Counted from the first letter of the stretch, positions 1 through 7,163 are shown. The stretch is DNA of 8,538 bases from a bacterium (GCA_021844355.1 JAKBTP010000069.1:9785-18322); one strand, 5' to 3'. The notes: generated from the letters alone by a model not told the origin. Numbers and translations: made by a program.

Positions 1-685
1 CCAGGAGGAACTGGGGGTCGCTGCCGTACGGGGGGTTGCCGTGCAGCACCAGCTGGAAGGCGTCCTGCAGGTAGCTGAAGGGCAGCACCTGGGCGATCCA
101 GTAGCGCGGCCCGGAGGCCGGCACGCCGGTGAACAGCCCGGAGAGGAAGAGCATCGGCGCCAGCACCACGGCCAGCACCAGCATCGCCTCCCCCGGGTTG
201 TCGGTGAGGGTGGCCACCGCGAGTCCCACGGCGCCGGAGAAGGCCAGGGTGGCCAGGCTAAGCAGCCAGGTGCTGAAAATGGTGAGCGGGTCGGGCCGCT
301 GCGCGGCCTCCAGCACCAGGATGAGGAGGGTGGCCTGCAGGCAGTCCACCACCCAACCGGCCAGGAACAGCTCCAGCCCCACCCGCCACCGGCCCAGGGG
401 CAGGACTGCCAGCCGGTCCAGCCAGCCGGCACCCCTTGCCCTGGTCAGGCTCACGCCGGTGCCCACCGTTCCCACCATGGCTATGAGGACGGTGAGCAGC
501 ATGGCCGCGAAGAACTGGGGCGCGCCCGTCAACGCCAGGGGCACCGCCAGGACCAGGGGGAAGACCAGCTTGATTGCCAGGGCCCGTCGGCGCCGGAGCG
601 AAGCCTGGAGCTCCAGCCTCCAGAGGCCTCTCGGGCCGGCCAGCCGGAAAGCGCCCGCGGGGCGGGGCGCCGCCCTCTCAGCCAT
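1..685 (-). CDS. ABC-2 type transporter permease (N-terminal part, runs off window)
   Basis: This is the membrane subunit of an ABC-2 exporter. The 228 visible residues start at the ATG at 685 and stay open to the window edge, so the C-terminus is missing. After a basic N-terminus (four consecutive Arg near residue 31) come hydrophobic segments at about 40-53, 59-80, 104-126, 140-160 and 167-187. The segment order and the LFLSGLFTGVP stretch before a proline-rich turn are typical of the ABC-2 membrane family. The start overlaps the end of the upstream ATPase gene by 8 bp, which implies translational coupling and a dedicated ATPase/permease pair. Only a weak AGG lies upstream of the ATG. The transported substrate cannot be told from sequence. 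The gene has no close match to a named exporter that I recognise. Confidence 0.85.
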   Translation of the reverse strand, partial: MAERAAPRPAGAFRLAGPRGLWRLELQASLRRRRALAIKLVFPLVLAVPLALTGAPQFFAAMLLTVLIAMVGTVGTGVSLTRARGAGWLDRLAVLPLGRWRVGLELFLAGWVVDCLQATLLILVLEAAQRPDPLTIFSTWLLSLATLAFSGAVGLAVATLTDNPGEAMLVLAVVLAPMLFLSGLFTGVPASGPRYWIAQVLPFSYLQDAFQLVLHGNPPYGSDPQFLL

Positions 686-1586
686 CCAGTGGCCTGCCGG
701 TCAGCTGGAGGAAGCAGTCGGCGAGGCCCGGCTCGCGGATTGTGAGGTCGACCAGCCGGCGGTCCAGCTCCCCCACCGCACCCAGGAGGTCCGCCACCAG
801 GCCATCGCGGCGGGCCGCCAGGACCAGGGCGCCGTCCGGGGAGGCGACCACCTGGCGCACTCCGGCCACCCCCCCGAGTCGCGCCAGGTCCACCTCGCCA
901 CGGAAGCGCATGCTCACCTCGCGCAGCCCTCCCACGGAAGCCAGCAGCTCCGCCAGAGGGGAGTCGGCCACCAGCCGGCCGTCCACCAGGAACCCCACCC
1001 GGGTGGCGACCTCCTCCACGAAGGAGGTGTCGTTGGTCCCGACCAGCGTCGACAACCCCCGACGCCGCCTCTCGCCGAGCACCAGCTCCAGCCAGCCTCG
1101 CCCCTCGACGTCCAGCCCCAGGGTGGGCTCGTCCAGCACCAGCAGAGCGGGGTCCCCGACCAGCGCCTCGGCGATGAGCAGCCGCCGGCGCATGCCATAC
1201 GAGTAGTTGGCGACCGCCTCGCCACCAACCTCGGCCAGGCCGGAGTCGACCAGGAGCTGGGGATCCTCCGGAACCCTTCGCGCCCAGGCGAAGAAGCGTA
1301 GGTTCTCCTGCCCGCTCACCTCATCCACATGGGCGGTGGCATCGAAGACCACCGCCAGCCGGGGGCGCGCGCGGGCTGGATCAGGGTCGCCGAACCACCG
1401 GACCTCGCCACTCCGGGGACGGCTGCGGGTGGAAAGGCAGCGCAGCAGGGTGGTCTTGCCGCTGCCGTTCGGTCCCAGAAGGGCCAATACCTCCCCGGCC
1501 CCGAGCCGCAGACTGACCGGTCCCACCCCCCTTCCGTTGCGGTATCGGCGCAGGACCCCCTCCGCCTCCAGGGCCAGGCCGGCCAT
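678..1586 (-). CDS. ABC transporter ATP-binding protein, ABC-2 type, with atypical switch residues
   Basis: This 302-aa cytoplasmic ATPase should power the permease encoded directly downstream. Walker A (GPNGSGKTT) is at residues 38-46 and Walker B with the catalytic Glu (LLVLDEP) ends at D152-E153, so ATP binding and hydrolysis look possible. Three other motifs are unusual. The Q-loop position reads VVFDAT with D82 in place of Gln. The signature is YSYGM (128-132) instead of LSGGQ. The H-loop reads TND with N185 in place of His. The C-terminal third (about 205-302) resembles the accessory domain of DrrA-like ATPases. The start at 1586 lies 5 bp after the stop of the 74-aa gene and has no clear ribosome-binding site, which suggests reinitiation after that gene. 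The frame stays open further upstream, but the ABC domain begins right after this ATG, so longer starts are rejected. Confidence 0.9.
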   Translation of the reverse strand: MAGLALEAEGVLRRYRNGRGVGPVSLRLGAGEVLALLGPNGSGKTTLLRCLSTRSRPRSGEVRWFGDPDPARARPRLAVVFDATAHVDEVSGQENLRFFAWARRVPEDPQLLVDSGLAEVGGEAVANYSYGMRRRLLIAEALVGDPALLVLDEPTLGLDVEGRGWLELVLGERRRRGLSTLVGTNDTSFVEEVATRVGFLVDGRLVADSPLAELLASVGGLREVSMRFRGEVDLARLGGVAGVRQVVASPDGALVLAARRDGLVADLLGAVGELDRRLVDLTIREPGLADCFLQLTGRPLDG

Positions 1587-1591
1587 CGGGG

Positions 1592-1816
1592 TCAGCTGAT
1601 GAACTCGATGGCGGTCTGGGCGGTGACCTCCACAAGCCCCCTCGGCTCGGTGAAGGCCACCTGGAAAACGAGTATCTTCTGGCCCACCTCGACCTGGTGC
1701 CCGACCAGCCGCGACCGGACCAGGTTGCTGATGAACTGGGGGGCTCGGCGGTTGATCTTGCGCAGCACCACCCTCTGGGCCTCCGCCACCGGGCCCGGGG
1801 GCAGAATCGGAGCCAT
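1592..1816 (-). CDS. Hypothetical 74-aa protein leading the first ABC export operon
   Basis: I do not recognise a family for this small protein. Coding is supported by 68 of 74 codons ending in G or C, by the 5-bp gap to the ATPase start, and by a -10-like box exactly 6 nt before the ATG. An in-frame TAG four codons upstream of the ATG excludes a longer form. The protein is soluble-looking and has no signal peptide or membrane segment. Residues 18-36 form a basic stretch (LRKINRRAPQ onward), and the C-terminal 35 residues alternate hydrophobic and polar positions in a way that suggests beta strands. As first gene of the operon it may affect expression or act with the transporter, but this is inference. 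That it is only a leader peptide for coupling cannot be excluded. Confidence 0.68.
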   Translation of the reverse strand: MAPILPPGPVAEAQRVVLRKINRRAPQFISNLVRSRLVGHQVEVGQKILVFQVAFTEPRGLVEVTAQTAIEFIS

Positions 1817-1822
1817 GTCCTG

Positions 1823-1828
1823 AGTCTA
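1823..1828 (-). promoter_or_regulatory. Putative leaderless -10 box for the 74-aa gene and ABC operon
   Basis: On the minus strand TAGACT (TANNNT) ends 6 nt before the ATG at 1816. That spacing places the transcription start at or next to the A of the start codon, as in leaderless actinobacterial genes. No good Shine-Dalgarno sequence is present. The -35 side is weak, with only a CCGACG-like hexamer about 18 bp upstream. Confidence 0.5.
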
Positions 1829-1877
1829 GTTGTCCGGAGAAAGGCCCGTCGGCCCCCACGAGGAGGCCCCGGTGCTG

Positions 1878-1883
1878 CATATT
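1878..1883 (+). promoter_or_regulatory. Possible -10 box for the nuclease operon
   Basis: CATATT (four of six matches to TATAAT) ends 7 nt before the ATG at 1891, again at leaderless spacing. It is one of the few A+T-rich hexamers in the 74-bp divergent gap 1817-1890, which must hold the promoters of both flanking operons. An AGGAGG at 1861-1866 lies too far upstream (24 nt) to serve that ATG. The -35 is not convincing. Confidence 0.35.
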
Positions 1884-1890
1884 GCGGGGG

Positions 1891-2982
1891 ATGAGAGTCC
1901 TCCACCTGGCGGACGTCCACCTCGATGCCGCCTTCGCCGGGCTGGGAGCGGTGGTCTCCCGCCGCCGCCGGGAGGGGATCCGGGCCGCTTTCCAGCGGTC
2001 GATCGACCTGGCGCTCCAGGAGAAGGTGGACGCCCTCACCATTGCCGGGGACCTGTACGAGGATGAGCGCGTCCGGCAGGACACCGCCGAGTTCCTCCGG
2101 CAGCAGCTGGCCCGGCTTCGATGCCCGGTGCTGATCGCTCCCGGAAACCACGACTACTGGCACAAGGGCTCGCTCTACGCCACCACGCCCTGGCCGGAGA
2201 ACGTCACCGTCTTCACCAGCGCCACCTTCACCCCGGAGGAGGTAGCCGGTGTGCGCATCTTCGGTGTCGCCCACCGTCAACCGAAGGGAACGCCAGACCT
2301 GCTCTCGGGAGTGCGGGCTGGGCGCGGGGCGCGGGCGATCGCTCTCTTCCACGGGTCGGAGCGCGGCCAGATGCCGCTCCAGGAGTCGGGGAAGGAGGAT
2401 CACGCCCCCTTCGCGGAGGAGGAGCTGGGACGGGCGGGGTTCGCCTTCGGCCTGCTCGGCCACTTCCACACCCCCCGCCAGACCCAGCGGCTCGTCTATC
2501 CGGGGAATCCCGAGCCGCTGACCTTCGGCGAGGCGGGGGAGCGCGGGCCGGTGCTCGTTGACCTGGCCCCCCCCCACCCCACGGTGGAGTGGCGCCGGGT
2601 CGCCACCTTCACCCTGGAGGAGAGGGAGGTGGACGTCAGCGGCTGCCAGCACTCGGAGGCCCTCGTGGAGAGGCTCGAGGAGGCCGTCCCTGAAGGGCAG
2701 GACCGGGGAGTCCGGCTCCGGGTGGTCGGCGACCTCGCCCCGGGGATCAGGATGGGGACCACGGAGCTCCTGGACCGGCTCCGGCGCGGGGACCGCTGTG
2801 TGGAGCTGGTGATGGACGCCCGCCCGGCGCTCGACCTGGAGGCACTCAGCCAGGCCCCGGACGCCCGGGGGCAGTTTGTGCGCGCCCTGATGGCTCGCCC
2901 GGACTTCGAGAGCCAGCTGGTCCAGGCCGCGCTGGCCGCCGGCCTGGACGCACTCCGCGGCGAGGAGCCGAGGCTGCTGTGA
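1891..2982 (+). CDS. SbcD/Mre11-like DNA repair exonuclease (YhaO type metallophosphoesterase)
   Basis: This 363-aa protein is a calcineurin-like phosphoesterase of the Mre11/SbcD family, metal-dependent nucleases that trim DNA ends together with an SbcC/Rad50 ATPase. The metal-site motifs are all present and in order: ADVHLD (D8, H10), GDLYED (D54), GNHDYW (N87, H88), LFHGSE (H154) and GHFHTP (H191, H193). Residues about 200-310 form the usual beta-rich capping region, and the acidic and helical tail may bind the partner ATPase. ATG 1891 is preferred because the first strand (MRVLHLADVH) begins there in the family. A TTG at 1882 would add only three residues and would overlap the probable -10 box. 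The gene is followed after 31 bp by the ATPase gene. A run of nine C at 2567-2575 falls inside the reading frame without breaking it. Confidence 0.92.
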   Translation: MRVLHLADVHLDAAFAGLGAVVSRRRREGIRAAFQRSIDLALQEKVDALTIAGDLYEDERVRQDTAEFLRQQLARLRCPVLIAPGNHDYWHKGSLYATTPWPENVTVFTSATFTPEEVAGVRIFGVAHRQPKGTPDLLSGVRAGRGARAIALFHGSERGQMPLQESGKEDHAPFAEEELGRAGFAFGLLGHFHTPRQTQRLVYPGNPEPLTFGEAGERGPVLVDLAPPHPTVEWRRVATFTLEEREVDVSGCQHSEALVERLEEAVPEGQDRGVRLRVVGDLAPGIRMGTTELLDRLRRGDRCVELVMDARPALDLEALSQAPDARGQFVRALMARPDFESQLVQAALAAGLDALRGEEPRLL

Positions 2983-3000
2983 GAGGAAAGCTGGGGCCAA

Positions 3001-3007
3001 GGAGGAG
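3001..3007 (+). promoter_or_regulatory. Ribosome-binding site that fixes the GTG start of the SbcC-like gene
   Basis: GGAGGAG ends 6 nt before the GTG at 3014. It is the best Shine-Dalgarno sequence in this operon and supports GTG as start. The protein then begins MRVISVTLERFG, as expected for the first strand of the ATPase head. Confidence 0.7.
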
Positions 3008-3013
3008 TCGGGG

Positions 3014-5479
3014 GTGAGGGTCATCTCGGTGACCCTTGAGCGCTTCGGGGCGCTGCGGGGGCGTTACAACCTCGACCCCAAGCTGACGGTGATCGTGGGG
3101 CCCAACGAGTCGGGGAAGAGCACCCTGCACACCGCCCTGCGGGTGGCGATGGCCGGGGTGGAGCTCCCCAGCCGGGGCCGCATGCCCAAGGGCACCGAGC
3201 AGGTGCTGCGCCGGTTCCGGCCCTGGAAGGGCAAGAGCTTCTCCGTCCAGGCCGAGGTGGAGCTGGGCGGAGGCCGGTACCGCTTCGTGCGGGACTTGGA
3301 CCAGCCCGACAGCTGTGTGGTGGAGGACCTGATCCGCGGGGGCGACGTCACCGACCACTTCCGGCGGGGGAGAAACGTGGACGTGGCGGTGCCGCTGGGG
3401 ATGGGCAGGGACGCCTTCCTGGCGGTCTCCACCGTGGCCCAGGACCAGATCCTGGACATCAGCGCCAGCTCGCTCCAGTCCGACCTGCAGCGGGCCACCG
3501 CCACCTCGGGGGCGGGCTCCACCGTCTCGGCCGCGATCGAGGCGCTGCGCGCCTGGCGCCAGGAGCACCTGCGCACCGAGCGCAGCACCAACCGGCCGTT
3601 GGACCAGGCCGTTCGGGAGCTGGACGAGACCAGGGGCCTTCTCGCCCGGGCCAAGGAGGCGCGCTCCAGCCTGGCTGAGGAGCTGACCTCCCGGGACGAC
3701 CTGCGGTCCAGGGAGGCCGCCGCCGCGCAGGCCGCGGCCGCAGCGGAGGGGACCTGGAAGGCGGCCGAGCTCGCCGAGCTGGACCAGGACCTCATCGCCA
3801 TCGAGGAGATCGACAGCTCGCTCTCCCATCTCCCGGAGATGGAGGTTCCCGCCAACGCCGCCGCCATCCGGGAGGCGGCGGAGGGCGCTCTCCAGCTGGC
3901 CGCGCAGCTGCGGGAGGCGGAGGCCAAGGTGGCCGAGCACACCCCCAAGGACCCAGCCCAGGCTGTCCTGGCCGACCGGCTCTCGGTCTCCGAGCTGAAC
4001 TTCCTGGCGGACGCGCTGGAGCGCCCGGTGCCACCGCTCCCGGCTCAGGCGGGGGGAGCCGCCCGGCTGGAGCTGCTGGATCGGAGGGCGGTGGCTCTCC
4101 ACCGCTGGTCCTCCGACCTCATCGCCACCCTGGGCGGGGTCGCAGGCGTTCTGCTCATCTGGAACGCCGTCAGCGCCAAGGTCAACTCCTTCTCGGTGGA
4201 GCTCTTTGTGGGCGGGCTGCTGGTGATGGTGGTGACCTTCAGCGCCTTCCTCCTTCTCCAGCGCCGGCTCCGCCGGCTGCTGGCGGTGGGGGGCTTCGCG
4301 TCGGTGGCCGAGATGAGCAAAGCCAAACGCAGCCAGGACCCCGAAGTCTTGAAGGCGGTGGCTGCCCAGGAGGAGGTGCTGGCCCAGCGGGCCAAGGCCC
4401 GCAGCCGGGTCTCCGAGCTGGGGATCGGACACCTCTCGGCCGAGCAGATGCGCCAGGTCGCCCGCGAGCTGCCGCCGCTTCAGGAGGCGCTGCGTCAGCT
4501 CGCCTCCTGGACGTCGACCAGGGACCGGGCCCAAGAGCAGCTCCAGCAGCGGGCGGCGACGGCGGGGGTGGACGAACCCGACCCCTTCAAGGCGGCCGAG
4601 AGGCTGGTGGAGATGGCCCGTGAGGTGGGGGCCGCGGTGGAGGCGGCCCGCCGGCGTTCTGAGCTCCAGGTCCGAAGGGACGAGCGGCTCAACGGCCGGG
4701 ACCTGCGGGCCCTGGTCACCCGGGCCGAGGAGCTGCGAGCGGAGGTCGGGGGGATGATGCGCCAGGGGCTGATCCCCAAGACCGGGCGGCCCAGCTCCGA
4801 GCTCCGTCTGGAGTACGACCAGCGCCGCAAGGAGCTGGAGGCGCTGCGCGCCGAGCGGCTCCCCCTGGAGGGACGGCTGGAGCAGGAGCTGCGGACCGCC
4901 GGGGACCTCGTGGAGCTGGAGGAGAGGGTCAAGGAGCTGGAGGCCAAGGTGGCCCGGATGACCTTCGCTGAGGAGGCCGTCAAGCTCGCCATCGAGCAGC
5001 TGGAGCGTGCCGAGGGGGAGATCCACAACAGCCTGGCGCCAGTGCTGGCCCAGGGACTCGAATCCCGCCTGCCCAAGCTGACCCACCGCCGCTACCAGCG
5101 AGCCTGGGTGGACCCCGCCGACCTCTCCATGCACGTCGCCGCGGCCAACTCCGAACGCCAGATACCCGTCGAGAGCCTCTCCCAGGGCACCCAGGAGCAG
5201 ATCTACGTCTGCCTGCGGATGGTCCTGGCCCAGGCGCTGTCGCCTCGGGGGGAGGCGCTGCCCCTCTTCTTCGACGACCCCACGGTCAATTCGGACGACC
5301 ACCGCTGCTTCGCCCTGCTCGACACCCTGCTGGAGCTGTGCGAGACCTCCCAGGTGGTGATCTTCTCCCACGAGAGGCGGGTGGTGGAGTGGGCGCAGCG
5401 CAAGGGCGTGGCCGTCCTCCAGTTGGAGGCCGTGCCCGCCTCCGCAGATGAGGCTCGGGCCGCGTCCCCCGAGGGCTGA
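3014..5479 (+). CDS. SbcC/Rad50-like AAA ATPase, YhaN type, with central transmembrane hairpin
   Basis: This 821-aa protein is a split-head ATPase of the Rad50/SbcC superfamily and the probable partner of the upstream nuclease. The N-terminal head carries Walker A (GPNESGKST, residues 29-37, K35). The C-terminal head carries the signature ESLSQGTQEQ (720 onward), Walker B LPLFFDDP (D754, D755) and an H-loop SHE (H786). Long Ala/Glu/Arg/Leu-rich coiled-coil arms fill about 150-360 and 420-710. Where Rad50 and SbcC have a CxxC zinc hook at the arm tip, this protein has no CxxC. It has two hydrophobic segments instead, at about 369-388 and 397-416, joined by an eight-residue turn and followed by RRLRR. 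This arrangement matches Bacillus YhaN, which from memory is about 960 aa, so this copy is shorter. It should sit at the membrane with both heads in the cytoplasm. Five bp separate it from the next gene. Confidence 0.9.
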   Translation: MRVISVTLERFGALRGRYNLDPKLTVIVGPNESGKSTLHTALRVAMAGVELPSRGRMPKGTEQVLRRFRPWKGKSFSVQAEVELGGGRYRFVRDLDQPDSCVVEDLIRGGDVTDHFRRGRNVDVAVPLGMGRDAFLAVSTVAQDQILDISASSLQSDLQRATATSGAGSTVSAAIEALRAWRQEHLRTERSTNRPLDQAVRELDETRGLLARAKEARSSLAEELTSRDDLRSREAAAAQAAAAAEGTWKAAELAELDQDLIAIEEIDSSLSHLPEMEVPANAAAIREAAEGALQLAAQLREAEAKVAEHTPKDPAQAVLADRLSVSELNFLADALERPVPPLPAQAGGAARLELLDRRAVALHRWSSDLIATLGGVAGVLLIWNAVSAKVNSFSVELFVGGLLVMVVTFSAFLLLQRRLRRLLAVGGFASVAEMSKAKRSQDPEVLKAVAAQEEVLAQRAKARSRVSELGIGHLSAEQMRQVARELPPLQEALRQLASWTSTRDRAQEQLQQRAATAGVDEPDPFKAAERLVEMAREVGAAVEAARRRSELQVRRDERLNGRDLRALVTRAEELRAEVGGMMRQGLIPKTGRPSSELRLEYDQRRKELEALRAERLPLEGRLEQELRTAGDLVELEERVKELEAKVARMTFAEEAVKLAIEQLERAEGEIHNSLAPVLAQGLESRLPKLTHRRYQRAWVDPADLSMHVAAANSERQIPVESLSQGTQEQIYVCLRMVLAQALSPRGEALPLFFDDPTVNSDDHRCFALLDTLLELCETSQVVIFSHERRVVEWAQRKGVAVLQLEAVPASADEARAASPEG

Positions 5480-5484
5480 GACCG

Positions 5485-6393
5485 GTGCGCATCGTCTCGC
5501 TCCTCCCCAGTGCCACCGAGATCTGCTTCGCCCTGGGGCTGGGGCAGAGCCTGGTGGGGGTGACCCACGAATGCGACTTCCCGCCCCAGGCCGAGTTCAA
5601 GCAGATCATGACCGAGGCCACTCTTCCGGAGCAGGGTGGAGCCCCGGGTGACATCGACCGACACGTGCGCGAGGCGGTGCACCAGGGCAGCAGCCTCTAC
5701 CGCGTCCGTCAGGAGGAGCTGGCCCGCGCCAGGCCCGACCTGATCCTCACCCAGGAGCTCTGTGAGGTCTGCGCCGTGGCGTATCCCCAGGTGCTGGAGG
5801 CGGCCCGCCTGCTCCCCGGCCACCCGACCGTCCTCTCGCTGGAGCCCACCACCTTGGCCGGGGTGCTGCGCTCGATCCTGGAGGTGGGAACGGCCACCGG
5901 AACCAGGGAGCGCGCCGCCGAGCTGGTGCGGGGGCTATGGGCCAGGGTGGACGCGGTCCGGGGTGCGGTGGCGGGGAGGGAGCGGCCCCGAGTCGCCTGC
6001 CTGGAGTGGGTCGACCCGCTGATGGCGGGGGGTCATTGGGTGCCGGACCAGGTGGCCGTGGCCGGGGGGATGGATGTCCTCGGCGTGTCCGGTGAGCGCA
6101 GCCGCCGCCTCAGCGCGGACGAGCTTCGCGCCGCCGCTCCTGAGGTTCTGCTGTGCATGCCCTGCGGCTACCGGCTTCAGGGCGCCGGCGAGCAGCTGGC
6201 CATTCTCCGATCCCAACCGTTCTGGAACGACCTCCCGGCCGTGTCCGCCGGCCAGGTGTACGCGCTGGACGGATCCTGGTACTTCAACCGCCCCGGGCCG
6301 CGGGTGATCGACGGGCTCGAGATCCTGGCCAAGATCCTCCATCCGGACGCTTGGCGGGGGCCGGTGCCCCAGGGATTCCAGCGGGTCGACTGA
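5485..6393 (+). CDS. BtuF-like periplasmic-binding-fold protein without signal peptide (cobalamin-binding protein family)
   Basis: This 302-aa protein belongs to the class III substrate-binding fold (PF01497, COG0614), usually annotated as cobalamin-binding protein. Family landmarks are SLLPSATE (5-12), VTHECD (26-31), LCEVCAV with C93 and C96, and DPLMAGGHWVPD (177 onward). The protein starts directly with the first beta strand. There is no signal peptide and no lipobox, so it should remain in the cytoplasm unlike true BtuF. Such signal-less members are known in Actinobacteria and other groups, but I know of no established role. GTG 5485 is chosen because it gives the canonical N-terminus and has GAGGG nine nt upstream. 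The gene lies 5 bp behind the SbcC-like gene and no permease is adjacent, so it probably does not act in uptake. It ends 3 bp from a convergent gene. Confidence 0.85.
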   Translation: MRIVSLLPSATEICFALGLGQSLVGVTHECDFPPQAEFKQIMTEATLPEQGGAPGDIDRHVREAVHQGSSLYRVRQEELARARPDLILTQELCEVCAVAYPQVLEAARLLPGHPTVLSLEPTTLAGVLRSILEVGTATGTRERAAELVRGLWARVDAVRGAVAGRERPRVACLEWVDPLMAGGHWVPDQVAVAGGMDVLGVSGERSRRLSADELRAAAPEVLLCMPCGYRLQGAGEQLAILRSQPFWNDLPAVSAGQVYALDGSWYFNRPGPRVIDGLEILAKILHPDAWRGPVPQGFQRVD

Positions 6394-6396
6394 GAC

Positions 6397-7158
6397 TCAG
6401 GCGATGGCCCTCCCGAAAGCTCGGGCCGCTCCTGCCACTGCGAGCACCGCGAGAACGGCCACGATCGCCACCCCCTGGGCCACGTCCGCTGTCGCCACGT
6501 GGCCCAGGAAGAGGGCCCGGGCGGCGGTCACCGCATGGGAGAGCGGGTTGATGGTGGAGATCGTCTGCAGCCAGGAGGGGGCCAGGCTCATGGGCAGCAG
6601 CACCCCGGAGAGGAGCAGCAGGGGCAGGGCCGCGGTGAAGATCACCGGGGCGAAGGAGTTCTCGTCCCGGAGCACGAGCGCCACCCAGTAGGAGATGGAG
6701 GCGAAGAGCAGCCCGATCAACCCCACCAGTCCCAGGACCACCACCAGCCCCAGCGGCTGGAGCCTGAGCCCGAAGGGGAAGGCGAGGGCGATGAGGATCG
6801 CCGACTGGATCAGGATGGTCAGGGTGTCGCGCAGCGCCTTGCCCAGCAGCAGGGCCAGCCGACTCACCGGGGTGACGCGCAGCCGCTCCACCACCCCCTC
6901 CCGCAGTTCGGCGATCAGGTTGAAGCCGACTCCTGAGGCGCCGAACAGCCCCAACTGGACCAGAAGGCCGGGGACGAAGACGTTGTAGGCCCCGCCCGGG
7001 GGGAAGCCGGAGAGGCCGGCCACCGACTTCAGGAGCGGCGCGAAGAGCAGGAGGTAGAGGGCGGGCTGGACGATCCCCACCACCACCCAGGCGGGGTTGC
7101 GGATGAAGATCGAGAAGTAGCGCTGGAACACCAGCCAGGTGTCGGCGGCAAGCTTCAT
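6397..7158 (-). CDS. ABC-2 type transporter permease (DrrB-like)
   Basis: This 253-aa integral membrane protein is the permease of the second exporter. Six hydrophobic segments lie at about 24-45, 58-80, 101-127, 135-162, 168-192 and 228-247. The cytoplasmic loop ELREGVVERLRVTPVSR (84-100) is the conserved coupling region of DrrB-like proteins, and INPLSHAVTAAR (203-214) is the usual ABC-2 motif before the last segment. The start at 7158 has a strong AAAGGAG five nt upstream, and the reading frame extending further upstream lacks family sequence. The gene follows its ATPase by 22 bp. DrrAB-type pairs export drugs, lipids or glycans, and the substrate here is unknown. The stop faces the binding-protein stop across 3 bp, leaving no space for a terminator. 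Confidence 0.92.
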   Translation of the reverse strand: MKLAADTWLVFQRYFSIFIRNPAWVVVGIVQPALYLLLFAPLLKSVAGLSGFPPGGAYNVFVPGLLVQLGLFGASGVGFNLIAELREGVVERLRVTPVSRLALLLGKALRDTLTILIQSAILIALAFPFGLRLQPLGLVVVLGLVGLIGLLFASISYWVALVLRDENSFAPVIFTAALPLLLLSGVLLPMSLAPSWLQTISTINPLSHAVTAARALFLGHVATADVAQGVAIVAVLAVLAVAGAARAFGRAIA

Positions 7159-7163
7159 GTCAA

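Noticed and set aside
129..1301. Plus-strand open frames opposite the first permease and ATPase
   Set aside because: Products are Arg/Ser/Pro/Gln-rich and featureless, while the minus strand encodes clear ABC-2 permease and ATPase sequences throughout.
1587..2084. N-terminal extension of the first ABC ATPase up to position 2084
   Set aside because: The extra 166 residues are Arg/Ser/Gly-rich without family similarity, overlap the 74-aa gene and the divergent nuclease gene, and the ABC fold begins directly after ATG 1586.
1381..3024. Minus-strand open frame of 547 codons across the divergent promoter and the nuclease gene
   Set aside because: It runs antisense to the nuclease and out of frame through the 74-aa gene and the first ATPase, with a low-complexity Arg/Pro/Gly-rich product and no recognisable fold.
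2846..5371. Very long minus-strand open frame (841 codons) opposite the SbcC-like gene
   Set aside because: It lies wholly antisense to a gene with complete ATPase motifs, its residues are rich in Gly, Leu, Gln and His without any domain, and long antisense frames are expected in coding DNA this rich in G+C.
5485..5550. Signal peptide or lipobox on the BtuF-like protein
   Set aside because: The first residues already form the conserved strand RIVSLLPSATE. There is no basic-hydrophobic leader and no Cys lipobox, and no in-frame upstream extension is plausible because the preceding gene ends 5 bp away.
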